A program made the position numbers and the translations under genes. DNA of 58,917 nt from an uncultured Porphyromonadaceae bacterium (lineage in GTDB: Bacteria; Bacteroidota; Bacteroidia; Bacteroidales; Muribaculaceae): NCBI GenBank assembly GCA_900541865.1, contig UQLO01000014.1:1-58917 (forward strand). The letters are read 5' to 3'. Numbering within the stretch: position 1 is the stretch's first letter; each line of letters begins with the position of its first letter. Below are positions 27,522-36,058 of this stretch, one piece after another. Under the pieces are notes generated by a model. It did no database searches. It was not told where the DNA came from and saw nothing but the letters and a program-made list of their open reading frames with translations.

Positions 27522-27529
27522 CAAAAATA
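27522..27529 (-). promoter_or_regulatory. -7 element of the ABC-F gene
   Basis: TATTTTTG on the minus strand (27529-27522), 21 nt before the ATG. No clear TTTG lies 19-21 nt upstream, so it may be a weaker promoter. Confidence 0.5.
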
Positions 27530-27573
27530 GCAAAAAATTCTGACATAACCCCCTTTTGTCGGTTTTCGGAACA

Positions 27574-27605
27574 GTTGCGGGTATGCGAAAAAATTGCTAA
27601 TTTTG
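27574..27605 (+). promoter_or_regulatory. Promoter of the SulP transporter gene
   Basis: GTTG (27574-27577), 20 nt, then TAATTTTG (27598-27605). It runs through the upstream part of the open frame, which shows that translation begins at the ATG at 27666 rather than at an earlier TTG. Confidence 0.8.
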
Positions 27606-27665
27606 CAGCTTAAAAGGACAACGTGGGTTGTCTGTTTTAGGTTTTTATCACATTTTCAGCAATTT

Positions 27666-29420
27666 ATGAGTAGTACTGACTCGACAACTACGGCGCGCGT
27701 GCGCCATTCGATGGTGTCTTTGGTAGACTTCCGTCCCAAACTTTTTCACTGCCTGCGCAACTACAATGCAGCCAGGCTCAAATCCGACATCATCGCCGGC
27801 ATTGTGGTTGGCATCGTTGCCCTCCCTCTTGCCATCGCCTTTGGTATCGCCAGCGGCGTGAGCCCGACAATAGGCCTTCTCACCGCCATCATCGGCGGCT
27901 TCATGGTAAGTTTCTTCGGCGGCAACTCGGTGCAGATTGGCGGCCCAACGGGTGCCTTCATCGTAATCGTCTACGGCATCATCGCCCAGTTCGGCCTTCA
28001 GGGTCTTGCAATCGCCACCTTTATGGCCGGCATCATTCTTGTGATCATGGGCCTCTTCCGACTGGGAACGGTCATCAAATTCATACCCTACCCTATCGTG
28101 GTCGGCTTCACCGCCGGTATCGCACTGACCATTTTCTCCACGCAGATAAACGACTTTCTGGGGCTTGGCCTGCGCGACATCCCCGGCCCCTTCCTGCCCA
28201 AGTGGGGCCTCTACTTCCGCAGTCTGGGTGCTGTTGACCTCCCCACATTGGCAACGGCCGTCGTTTCCCTACTTATTATAATAGCGGCCCCGCGCATCTC
28301 CAAAAAGTTGCCGGGAGCACTCATCGCCATCGTTGTGGTAACGGCCGGCGCGTTCCTGATGGGCACCACCTTCGAGTGGTACCACGTCGAAACCATCGGC
28401 GACCGCTTCGGCACCATGGCCACCGACATACCGGCCCCCCACGGCTTCGCCCTCAACATGAGCACCATCAACATGCTGCTGCCCTCGGCCTTCACCATCG
28501 CCGTGCTGGGCGCCATCGAGAGCCTGCTGTCGGCAACGGTTGCCGACGGCGTCACCGGCTCGCGCACTAACAGCAACACCGAGCTCATCGGACAAGGCAT
28601 AGCCAACATTACGGTGCCTTTCTTCGGAGGCATACCCGTCACCGGAGCCATTGCCCGCACCATGACCAACATCACCAACGGCGGCCGCACTCCCGTGGCC
28701 GGCATCGTCCACGCCGTTGTGCTCCTGGCCATATTCCTGTTCGCCATGCCGCTGATCAACTATGTTCCGCTGGCATGCCTTGCCGCTGTCCTTATGGTGG
28801 TTGCGTACAACATGAGCGGCTGGCGCACCGTGGCCGCCATTCTGCGCTCGCCGCGCTCCGATATTTCGGTGCTCATCGTGACATTCCTTCTCACCGTCAT
28901 TTTCGACCTTACCATAGCCATCGAAATCGGCCTGCTGCTGGCCGTGGTGCTCTTCCTGCGCCGAGTTATGGAGAACACGCAGATAAAGGTATACTCCGAG
29001 CAACTCGACGTTGCCGAAGACACCGACCTGAGCACACACGAAGTGCTCGACGTCGCCCCCGGAGTGAGCGTCTACGAAATCGACGGGCCGTTCTTCTTCG
29101 GCATAGCCACCAAGTTCGACGAAATGATGCGCTCCACTCTTGTCGACAAGCCCATTGTGCGCATAATCCGCATGCGTAAGGTAGCGTTTATCGACGCCAC
29201 GGCTATACACAACCTGGAGATTCTCATCCGGTCGTCGCAGAGCGAAGGCATCCACATCGTCCTTTCGGGCGTCAAGCCAAACGTGAAGGCCTCGCTGGAG
29301 CATGCCGGAATCGACAAACTCATCGGCGAGGACCACATCTGCGACCACATCACCAAGGCCGTGCGAATGGCCAACTCTATTGCCGACCTGCACAGACCCG
29401 TTGTGGCCGCTCAGGCCTGA
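27666..29420 (+). CDS. SulP family inorganic anion transporter with STAS domain
   Basis: An inner-membrane transporter for sulfate, bicarbonate or similar anions. The 584-residue protein has the SulP membrane core (about 12-14 helices, roughly 35-420) with the conserved NSVQIGGPTGAFIVI block and GGIPVTGAIARTMTNI, which line the substrate site. The cytoplasmic STAS domain follows (about 455-560, with MRKVAFIDATAIHNLE). The substrate cannot be told from sequence. Neither a carbonic anhydrase nor a sulfate-assimilation gene adjoins it. It has its own promoter and is monocistronic or ends before the next promoter at 29486. The start is fixed by the promoter position. Confidence 0.93.
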   Translation: MSSTDSTTTARVRHSMVSLVDFRPKLFHCLRNYNAARLKSDIIAGIVVGIVALPLAIAFGIASGVSPTIGLLTAIIGGFMVSFFGGNSVQIGGPTGAFIVIVYGIIAQFGLQGLAIATFMAGIILVIMGLFRLGTVIKFIPYPIVVGFTAGIALTIFSTQINDFLGLGLRDIPGPFLPKWGLYFRSLGAVDLPTLATAVVSLLIIIAAPRISKKLPGALIAIVVVTAGAFLMGTTFEWYHVETIGDRFGTMATDIPAPHGFALNMSTINMLLPSAFTIAVLGAIESLLSATVADGVTGSRTNSNTELIGQGIANITVPFFGGIPVTGAIARTMTNITNGGRTPVAGIVHAVVLLAIFLFAMPLINYVPLACLAAVLMVVAYNMSGWRTVAAILRSPRSDISVLIVTFLLTVIFDLTIAIEIGLLLAVVLFLRRVMENTQIKVYSEQLDVAEDTDLSTHEVLDVAPGVSVYEIDGPFFFGIATKFDEMMRSTLVDKPIVRIIRMRKVAFIDATAIHNLEILIRSSQSEGIHIVLSGVKPNVKASLEHAGIDKLIGEDHICDHITKAVRMANSIADLHRPVVAAQA

Positions 29421-29485
29421 AGTGGCTCATAAGGCGTGCAAATTGGTCATAATAGACAATTTTTCACTCTTTAACGACTCAAAGT

Positions 29486-29517
29486 ATTGCCGCTTCGGGT
29501 GCAAATGGTTATCTTTG
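29486..29517 (+). promoter_or_regulatory. Promoter of the 29549-30442 lipoprotein gene
   Basis: ATTG (29486-29489), 20 nt, then TATCTTTG (29510-29517). The predicted start is near 29522-29524, giving a leader of about 25 nt. Confidence 0.8.
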
Positions 29518-29548
29518 TGGCCTAAAAACGAATTATTTCCACACCGCA

Positions 29549-30442
29549 ATGAAATACATCTCGCGAATTCTCTCTCTGGCTGTGCTGCTGACGCTCCTCG
29601 TAAGTTCGTGCAACACCGAAAGCGACAATCCCACAGTGACGGAGCAGTCCTTTCCGGGCTTCTTCGCCAATGTGCACGAAATGAGCACCGGCGCAACGGC
29701 TGTCTACAACAACATCTCGTACAAGGTGACTCTGAACTACGACGAGCTCACTGCCGAAGTTCAGATTACGGGTCTCAAGCTCCCCGACGGAACTACATAT
29801 CCCACAATGACCCTCTCGGGCTTGCGGTGGGGCATCGACACCAACGGCTGGCGCGAAATTACCGGCGCGCAGATTGTGCCGTCCATCGGCGGCTTCAGCA
29901 ACGCTCCCACTTTCACGCAGTTTAAATTCCGCATCTACGAGCGCTTCGTCGACAGCAACGGCACTTCGATATACTCCCCCGCCGTTTGCGCCACATACAT
30001 CATCAACGGCCTCTACAAAGTGATGTCGAGCTTCTCGCCTCAGATGCTCTACGGCACCACCGTCGCCACCGACACGGAGAACAACCGCACACTGGAGACC
30101 ACCAACACACCCTACAGCGTGACCTACAACACCGACACCCGCACCATGACCATCAATATGGGCGGAGTGCGGTTCTCCACAGAGAGCAGCGAGAGCTACG
30201 ACATCGAAGTGCGAAACATCCCGCTGACAACCTACGACGACAAGCTCTCCTTCGACGTTGCAACCATTATCCCCTATCTCAGCGGTTCGCCCTTCGAGAA
30301 ATATCCTTTCTCCAACCTCAAGGGCAACTTCAACCCCGCCGAAGGCCTCACCTTCTCCTTCGACACCACCGAACGCACCACAAACATCACCTACCACGTA
30401 GAGGTGAAATGCGACTTCAGCCGCATCAACTCATACAACTGA
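29549..30442 (+). CDS. Lipoprotein of unknown function
   Basis: This 297-residue protein has a lipobox LVSSC (Cys21) followed by NTESDN, an acidic stretch that could act as a surface-export signal, though it is weaker than the usual consensus. The mature part is beta-rich with few helices and many Thr/Tyr/Asn, in two similar-sized halves (about 30-160 and 165-295). I do not recognise a family. The gene has its own promoter and a terminator, so it is monocistronic between the SulP gene and the xylose operon. Cysteines are absent from the mature chain after the lipid-modified one until near the C-terminus (KCDF). Confidence 0.6.
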   Translation: MKYISRILSLAVLLTLLVSSCNTESDNPTVTEQSFPGFFANVHEMSTGATAVYNNISYKVTLNYDELTAEVQITGLKLPDGTTYPTMTLSGLRWGIDTNGWREITGAQIVPSIGGFSNAPTFTQFKFRIYERFVDSNGTSIYSPAVCATYIINGLYKVMSSFSPQMLYGTTVATDTENNRTLETTNTPYSVTYNTDTRTMTINMGGVRFSTESSESYDIEVRNIPLTTYDDKLSFDVATIIPYLSGSPFEKYPFSNLKGNFNPAEGLTFSFDTTERTTNITYHVEVKCDFSRINSYN

Positions 30443-30458
30443 TTACCCTCCCCCATAC

Positions 30459-30494
30459 AAGGGCCGGCTCTCACACGAGGGCCGGTCTTTTTTA
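30459..30494 (+). terminator. Terminator of the 29549-30442 gene
   Basis: A stem GGCCGGCTCT/AGGGCCGGTC (with G-T pairs) around ACACG is followed by six T. It lies 17 nt after the stop codon. Confidence 0.8.
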
Positions 30495-30582
30495 TTCGGC
30501 CGCCTTTTCAAAGAGTAAAACACGCCGCTTTAACGGGGAATTTTTGACAACTAAACCAAATATACAATAAATAGTAACAAAA

Positions 30583-30618
30583 TTTGACCTTTCGCCGACG
30601 TCTTTCCCCCTAACTTTG
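30583..30618 (+). promoter_or_regulatory. Promoter of the xylBA operon
   Basis: A perfect -7 element TAACTTTG (30611-30618). A TTTG is at 30583-30586, but 24 nt away, which is longer than usual; a TTTC is at 30590-30593, 17 nt away. The poor spacing suggests that a regulator is needed. The leader is about 65 nt. No regulator gene is in the window. Confidence 0.6.
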
Positions 30619-30689
30619 CATTCGCAACTAACCCCCGTCGGCCTCCGGGCCGCGAGACTGAAACTTAAAATCTTTATCATAACCGGACA

Positions 30690-32174
30690 ATGTATTTGTT
30701 AGGATACGACATAGGCACCTCGTCTGTCAAGGCCGCCCTGGTGGAGGCCGAAACAGGCCGTACCGTAGCCACCGACTTCTATCCCAAAACCGAAGCTCCC
30801 ATCAAAGCGCTCAATCCCGGCTGGGCCGAACAGGACCCAGAGTCGTGGGTGCGCTATCTCAAACTCGCAACCCGCGCCGTCCTCGAAGCCGGCGCTGTTG
30901 ACCCCAAAGACATCAAGGCCATCGGATTTTCCTACCAGATGCACGGTCTGGTGTGCGTCGACAAGGACTTCAAGCCCCTCCGCGAGTCGATAATATGGTG
31001 CGACAGCCGCGGCGTGCCCTATGGCGACAAAGCATTCCGCGAGCTTGGCGCCGACGTCTGCCTGCCGCGCCTTCTGAACTCGCCCGGAAACTTCACGGCC
31101 TCCAAGCTGGCCTGGGTGAAGGAGAACGAGCCCCAGACCTTTGCCAAAATCGCACACATCATGCTTCCGGCCGACTACGTGGCATGGCGAATGACCGGCC
31201 ACCTGTGCACTAACCCCGAAGGTCTGAGCGAATACATGCTCTGGGACTTCAGCAAAAACGCCCCCGCCGACTTCCTGATGGAGTATTTCGGCTTCGACCC
31301 GGCAATACTGCCTCCGGTGCAGCCTACCTTCAGCGTGCAGGGCACCGTCAGCGCCGCCGGCGCCGCCGAGTTCGGCCTCGCCGAAGGCACGCCCATCACC
31401 TACCGCGCCGGCGACCAACCCAACAACGCACTTTCGCTCAACGTGTTCAACCCCGGCGAAGTGGCTTCGACGGCCGGAACATCGGGCGTCGTCTACGGCA
31501 TAAACGGCACTGTCGACTACGACCCCAAGTCGCGCGTCAACAACTTTGCCCACGTAAACCACAGCGCCGACACCACCCGCATCGGCGTGATGACATGCAT
31601 AAACGGCACCGGAATCCTCAACAGCTGGTGCAAGCGCAACATAGCTCCCGAGAACTGCTCCTACGCCGACATGAACGACATCGCCGCCCAGGCTCCCGCC
31701 GGCAGCGCCGGCCTCACCGTGCTGCCCTTCGGCAACGGCGCCGAGCGTGTGCTCCAGAACCGCGAAATAGGCTGCAGTTTCAGCGGCATCAACTTCAATA
31801 TCCACAACCGCAGCCACATGCTGCGCGCCGCTCAGGAAGGCATCGTGTTCTCCTTCATGTACGGCATGGAGATTATGAAGGGCATTGGCCTTGAAATCAA
31901 CAAAATACACGCCGGAAAGGCAAATATGTTCCTGAGTCCTGTGTTCCGCCAGACCCTGGCCGACGTGTCGGGCGCAACCATCGACCTTTTCGACACCGAC
32001 GGCGCCGTGGGCGCCGCCAAGGGCGCCGGCATGGGCGCCGGCATCTACGCCGACAACACCGAGGCCTTCGCCTCGCTGGTCAAACTCGGCGAAATCACTC
32101 CGGGCAAGGACGCCGACGCTGTCGCCGAAGCCTACGCCCGCTGGAAAGGCGTTCTCGAAAAAGCTCTGGGCTGA
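30690..32174 (+). CDS. xylB: Xylulokinase
   Basis: An FGGY-family kinase that phosphorylates D-xylulose to xylulose 5-phosphate for the pentose phosphate pathway. The 494-residue length is normal. It has the N-terminal phosphate-binding block GYDIGTSSVKAAL (about 5-17), the substrate block GWAEQDPESW and MHGLVCVD, the catalytic aspartate segment AGDQPNNAL (about 241-249) and the second nucleotide block (ASTAGTSG). It is followed by xylA after 70 nt, in the same direction, so the pair converts xylose to xylulose 5-phosphate. Transcription starts from the TAACTTTG promoter. Family members also act on other pentuloses, but the context makes xylulose clear. Confidence 0.96.
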   Translation: MYLLGYDIGTSSVKAALVEAETGRTVATDFYPKTEAPIKALNPGWAEQDPESWVRYLKLATRAVLEAGAVDPKDIKAIGFSYQMHGLVCVDKDFKPLRESIIWCDSRGVPYGDKAFRELGADVCLPRLLNSPGNFTASKLAWVKENEPQTFAKIAHIMLPADYVAWRMTGHLCTNPEGLSEYMLWDFSKNAPADFLMEYFGFDPAILPPVQPTFSVQGTVSAAGAAEFGLAEGTPITYRAGDQPNNALSLNVFNPGEVASTAGTSGVVYGINGTVDYDPKSRVNNFAHVNHSADTTRIGVMTCINGTGILNSWCKRNIAPENCSYADMNDIAAQAPAGSAGLTVLPFGNGAERVLQNREIGCSFSGINFNIHNRSHMLRAAQEGIVFSFMYGMEIMKGIGLEINKIHAGKANMFLSPVFRQTLADVSGATIDLFDTDGAVGAAKGAGMGAGIYADNTEAFASLVKLGEITPGKDADAVAEAYARWKGVLEKALG

Positions 32175-32244
32175 AGCCGCTCAGAATCCCTTGCAATAGA
32201 AAAACAAGAAAAACAAAATAACCTAAAACCAGTCATAGAACAAA

Positions 32245-33561
32245 ATGGCACAGAAAGAATACTTCCCCACGGTGGGCAAGATCAAATTTGAAGGCACCGA
32301 GTCCTACAACCCCATGGCATACCGCTACTACGACGCAGAGCGCGTGGTGCTGGGCAAGCCCATGAAAGAGTGGCTCAAATTCGCCATGGCATGGTGGCAC
32401 ACCCTGTGCGCCGAAGGTGGCGACCAGTTCGGCACTACCACCAAGAAGTTCCCCTGGAACGAAGGTCCCGACGCCATGACCATCGCCAAGCAGAAAGCCG
32501 ACGCCGGCTTCGAGGTGATGGAGAAGCTGGGCATCGAATACTTCTGCTTCCACGACACCGACCTCATCGGCGACCTCGACGACATCGAAGGCTACGAAGC
32601 CCGCATGAAGGAAATCACCGCCTATATCAAGGCTAAGATGGACGCCACCGGCATCAAGAACCTCTGGGGCACCGCAAACGTGTTCGGCAACGGCCGCTAT
32701 ATGAACGGCGCCGCCACCAACCCCGATTTCGACGTTGTTGCCCGCGCCTGCGTGCAGATCAAGAACGCCATCGACGCCACCATCGCTCTCGGCGGTCAGA
32801 ACTACGTGTTCTGGGGCGGCCGCGAAGGCTATATGAGCCTGCTCAACACCGACCAGAAGCGCGAAAAAGAGCATCTGGCAACCATGCTGCGCATGGCCCG
32901 CGACTACGCCCGCAGCAAGGGCTTCACCGGCACCTTCCTGATTGAGCCCAAGCCCATGGAACCCTCCAAGCACCAGTACGACGTCGACACCGAAACCGTC
33001 ATCGGCTTCCTCAAGGCCCACGGTCTGGACAAGGACTTCAAGGTGAACATCGAGGTCAACCACGCCACCCTGGCCGGCCACACCTTCGAGCACGAGCTGG
33101 CTGTGGCCGTCGACAACGGCATGCTCGGCAGCATCGACGCCAACCGCGGCGACTACCAGAACGGCTGGGACACCGACCAGTTCCCCATCGACAACTACGA
33201 GCTCACCCAGGCTATGATGCAGATTATCCGCAACGGCGGTCTGGGCAACGGCGGTACCAACTTCGACGCCAAGACCCGCCGCAACTCCACCGACCTGGAG
33301 GACATCTTCATCGCCCACATCGCCGGCATGGACGCTATGGCCCGCGCTCTTCTGAGCGCCGCCGACGTGCTCGAAAAGAGCCCCTACAAGAAGATGCTCG
33401 CCGAGCGCTACGCCTCGTTCGACGCCGGCGAAGGCAAGAAGTTCGAAGAAGGCAAGCTGACCCTTGAAGACGTCGTTGCCTACGCCAAGACCCAGCCCGA
33501 ACCCGCCGTTACTTCCGGCAAGCAGGAGCTCTACGAAGCTATCGTGAATATGTACGCATGA
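32245..33561 (+). CDS. xylA: Xylose isomerase
   Basis: A cytoplasmic metal-dependent TIM-barrel enzyme that turns D-xylose into D-xylulose. The 438 residues match the long (class II) group. It has the catalytic FCFHDTDL block (about 99-106), WGGREGY (about 190), EPKPMEPSKHQYD (about 233-245), the metal-binding EVNHATLAGH (about 269-278) and SIDANRGDYQNGWDTDQFP. The full set of metal ligands is present. xylB is upstream; a terminator-like hairpin then separates xylA from the porter gene. Codons are strongly biased to C-ending, as expected for a highly expressed gene. Confidence 0.98.
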   Translation: MAQKEYFPTVGKIKFEGTESYNPMAYRYYDAERVVLGKPMKEWLKFAMAWWHTLCAEGGDQFGTTTKKFPWNEGPDAMTIAKQKADAGFEVMEKLGIEYFCFHDTDLIGDLDDIEGYEARMKEITAYIKAKMDATGIKNLWGTANVFGNGRYMNGAATNPDFDVVARACVQIKNAIDATIALGGQNYVFWGGREGYMSLLNTDQKREKEHLATMLRMARDYARSKGFTGTFLIEPKPMEPSKHQYDVDTETVIGFLKAHGLDKDFKVNIEVNHATLAGHTFEHELAVAVDNGMLGSIDANRGDYQNGWDTDQFPIDNYELTQAMMQIIRNGGLGNGGTNFDAKTRRNSTDLEDIFIAHIAGMDAMARALLSAADVLEKSPYKKMLAERYASFDAGEGKKFEEGKLTLEDVVAYAKTQPEPAVTSGKQELYEAIVNMYA

Positions 33562-33584
33562 GGCTGCGGCATACCAAATAAGTG

Positions 33585-33640
33585 AAAAGGTTCCCGGAGC
33601 GGACCCGCTGAGGGTTCGTGCCGGGCACCTTTTTCTTTTT
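33585..33640 (+). terminator. Terminator-like hairpin between xylA and the sugar porter gene
   Basis: A long stem (AAAAGGTTCCCGG with CCGGGCACCTTTTT, one mismatch) enclosing a second small hairpin is followed by T5CT5. It lies 24 nt after the xylA stop. I found no promoter between here and the porter ATG at 33706, so the downstream genes may depend on read-through. Confidence 0.8.
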
Positions 33641-33705
33641 CCAAGCCATGCAAGGCAAACATCCAACTACCTGAAACCATTAACCTACAAGCTAATACCC
33701 CTACA

Positions 33706-35238
33706 ATGACAAATACCGACAAGGGAAGCAAGCTCTACCTTTTCTCCATCGTGCTGGTGGCCGTGATGGGTGGTCTGCTCTTCGGCTACGACACTGCCGT
33801 CATCTCCGGAGCGGAGAAGGGTCTGCAGGCCTTCTTCCTTGGCGCCACGGACTTCGTCTACTCCGACACCATCCACGGCATCACCTCCTCGAGCGCCCTG
33901 CTGGGCTGCATCTTAGGCTCGGCGCTGAGCGGCATCTTCGCCTCGCGCCTTGGCCGCAAGAAATCTCTGATTATAGCGGGCGTATTCTTCTTTCTGAGCG
34001 CCCTGGGTTCCTACTGGCCCGAATTTGCCTTCTACGAGAAAGGTGTTCCGACCTTCAGCCTGCTCATTACCTTCAACATCTACCGCATCATAGGCGGCGT
34101 CGGCGTGGGCCTGGCTTCGGCCATCTGCCCGATGTATATCGCCGAGGTGGCGCCTTCGAATCTGCGAGGCACCCTGGTGAGCTGGAACCAGTTCGCCATC
34201 ATCTTCGGCCAGCTGGTGGTCTACTTCGTCAACTTCCTCATTCTGGGCGAACACACCCAGCCCATCATCGAAAAAATGGGTGAGGCCGTCTACTCTGTCA
34301 GCGCCGCTTCCGACCCCTGGACCATCCAGACCGGCTGGCGATATATGTTCGGCTCCGAAGCCTTCGTAGCCGGCCTGTTCACCATTCTGGTATGCTTCGT
34401 GCCTGAGTCGCCGCGCTATCTGGCTCTGATCGGCAAGGACAGCAAGGCCCTGGCCATTCTGACGCGCATCAACGGCAAGGTACGCGGCGCCGAAGTGCTC
34501 GAGCAGATCAAAAACACGGTCGATGTCAAGAGCGAGCGTCTGTTCTCCTTCGGCGTTATGGTGATTTTCGTGGGCGTGATGCTCAGCGTGTTCCAGCAGG
34601 CCGTCGGCATCAACGCCGTGCTCTACTATGCCCCGCGCATCTTCGAGAGCATGAACATGGGCAACCCGATGGTGCAGACCGTCATCATGGGCATCGTCAA
34701 CATTGCCTTCACCCTCGTGGCTGTCTTCACCGTAGAGAAACTCGGCCGCAAGCCTCTGCTCATTTGGGGCTCGTTCGGCATGGCCGTCGGCGCAATAGGC
34801 GTGGCACTGAGCAATGTCATCGCCGTGCCGGCCATAGTTCCGGTGGTTTCGATTATGGTGTACTCGGCATCCTTCATGTTCTCGTGGGGCCCCATCTGCT
34901 GGGTGCTCATCGCCGAGATATTCCCGAACACCATCCGCAGCCAGGCTGTGGCCATCGCAGTTGCCTTCCAGTGGATATTCAATTTCATCGTATCGAGTAC
35001 CTTCGTGCCGATGTACAACATGCGCCTTGGCGACATGGGCAGCTTCGGCGATAACTTCGGCCACTTCTTTGCCTACGCCCTCTACGGCGTGATTTGCATC
35101 GCCGCCGCCATCTTCGTGGCCAAGCTCGTGCCCGAAACCAAGGGCAAGACCCTGGAGGATATGACTGCGCTGTGGCGCAACCGCAACAAAAAGAAAGAAA
35201 CCACCGCGGGCGACTCCGTTCAGGAGATGACCGCCTGA
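33706..35238 (+). CDS. xylE: MFS sugar porter (XylE type)
   Basis: An inner-membrane proton symporter of the sugar porter family, 510 residues with 12 predicted membrane segments. The family motifs are present: GYDTAVISG in helix 1, RLGRKKS, PESPRYL, QQAVGINAVLYYAP (the sugar-binding helix 7), EKLGRKPLL and PETKGKTLE. It is closest in layout to E. coli XylE (GWRYMFGSE after an extended periplasmic loop), and xylBA lie just upstream, so D-xylose is the likely substrate. However, the genes directly downstream (15-nt gap) act on hexuronate derivatives and are probably co-transcribed, so uptake of another sugar is possible. Confidence 0.85.
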   Translation: MTNTDKGSKLYLFSIVLVAVMGGLLFGYDTAVISGAEKGLQAFFLGATDFVYSDTIHGITSSSALLGCILGSALSGIFASRLGRKKSLIIAGVFFFLSALGSYWPEFAFYEKGVPTFSLLITFNIYRIIGGVGVGLASAICPMYIAEVAPSNLRGTLVSWNQFAIIFGQLVVYFVNFLILGEHTQPIIEKMGEAVYSVSAASDPWTIQTGWRYMFGSEAFVAGLFTILVCFVPESPRYLALIGKDSKALAILTRINGKVRGAEVLEQIKNTVDVKSERLFSFGVMVIFVGVMLSVFQQAVGINAVLYYAPRIFESMNMGNPMVQTVIMGIVNIAFTLVAVFTVEKLGRKPLLIWGSFGMAVGAIGVALSNVIAVPAIVPVVSIMVYSASFMFSWGPICWVLIAEIFPNTIRSQAVAIAVAFQWIFNFIVSSTFVPMYNMRLGDMGSFGDNFGHFFAYALYGVICIAAAIFVAKLVPETKGKTLEDMTALWRNRNKKKETTAGDSVQEMTA

Positions 35239-35253
35239 CAACACCCACCCTGT

Positions 35254-36045
35254 ATGGTAAACTTCAGTCTTGAGGGCAAGGTAGCCCTCGTCACCGGAGC
35301 GGCCTACGGCATCGGCCTCGCCATAGCGCGGGCCCTTGCCGAAGCCGGCGCCCGGATAGTGTTCAACTGCTCGCGGCAGCAGACCCTCGACCGCGGGCTG
35401 GCGGCATACCGCGAGCTCGGCATCGACGCCAAGGGCTATCTCTGCGACGTCACCGACGAAGCTGCCGTGCGCGCCATGGTGGCCGACATCGCCGCCACCG
35501 TGGGCACCGTCGACATTCTGGTCAACAACGCCGGAATCATCAAGCGCATCCCTATGGAGGAAATGGCCGTCGAGGACTTCCGCCGCGTGGTGGATGTCGA
35601 CCTTGTGGCTCCCTTCATCGTCGCCAAGGCCGTTATTCCCGGTATGATAGCCAAGGGCCACGGCAAGATTATCAACATCTGCTCTATGATGAGCGAGCTG
35701 GGCCGAGAGACCGTCAGCGCCTACGCCGCCGCCAAGGGCGGTCTGAAGATGCTCACGCGCAACATCTGTTCGGAGTACGGAGCCGCAAACATTCAGTGCA
35801 ACGGCATCGGCCCGGGCTACATAGCCACCGAGCAGACGGCACCGCTGCGCGAGCTCCAGCCCGACGGCAGCCGCCATCCCTTCGACCGCTTCATCATCGC
35901 CAAGACGCCGGCCGGCCGCTGGGGCACGCCCGAGGACCTGATGGGTCCGGCGGTGTTCCTGGCTTCGGAGGCCTCGGACTTCGTCAACGGCCAGATTCTC
36001 TACGTCGACGGCGGCATCCTGGCTTATATCGGCAAACAGCCGTGA
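35254..36045 (+). CDS. SDR oxidoreductase of the gluconate 5-dehydrogenase/KduD type
   Basis: A 263-residue NAD(P)-dependent short-chain dehydrogenase. The Rossmann start is VTGAAYGIG (about 14-22), with NNAGI (about 90), the catalytic serine segment INICSMMSELGR (about 143), YAAAK (Tyr and Lys about 157/161), and the end VNGQILYVDGG. These blocks fit the IdnO/KduD group best. In streptococcal glycosaminoglycan clusters the same type (DhuD) reduces 3-deoxy-D-glycero-2,5-hexodiulosonate to 2-keto-3-deoxygluconate. Next to kduI that is the more likely reaction here; 5-keto-gluconate is the alternative. It is cytoplasmic with no signal sequence. It sits 15 nt after the porter and 13 nt before the EIIC gene, so it is in the same operon. 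Confidence 0.8.
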   Translation: MVNFSLEGKVALVTGAAYGIGLAIARALAEAGARIVFNCSRQQTLDRGLAAYRELGIDAKGYLCDVTDEAAVRAMVADIAATVGTVDILVNNAGIIKRIPMEEMAVEDFRRVVDVDLVAPFIVAKAVIPGMIAKGHGKIINICSMMSELGRETVSAYAAAKGGLKMLTRNICSEYGAANIQCNGIGPGYIATEQTAPLRELQPDGSRHPFDRFIIAKTPAGRWGTPEDLMGPAVFLASEASDFVNGQILYVDGGILAYIGKQP

Positions 36046-36058
36046 TTCAACCATATAG

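Noticed and set aside
27594..27665. An upstream TTG start for the SulP gene
   Set aside because: The promoter (27574-27605) and predicted transcript start lie within this stretch, so it cannot be translated from that transcript; the ATG at 27666 gives a normal SulP N-terminus.
29440..29462. AAATTG/CAATTT hairpin after the SulP gene as a terminator
   Set aside because: The stem is only six A/T-rich pairs with a long loop; it is too weak to call.
33706..35238. Assigning the MFS porter to uronate transport
   Set aside because: Its motifs fit XylE-type xylose porters, and xylBA are adjacent; operon position alone was not enough to change the call.
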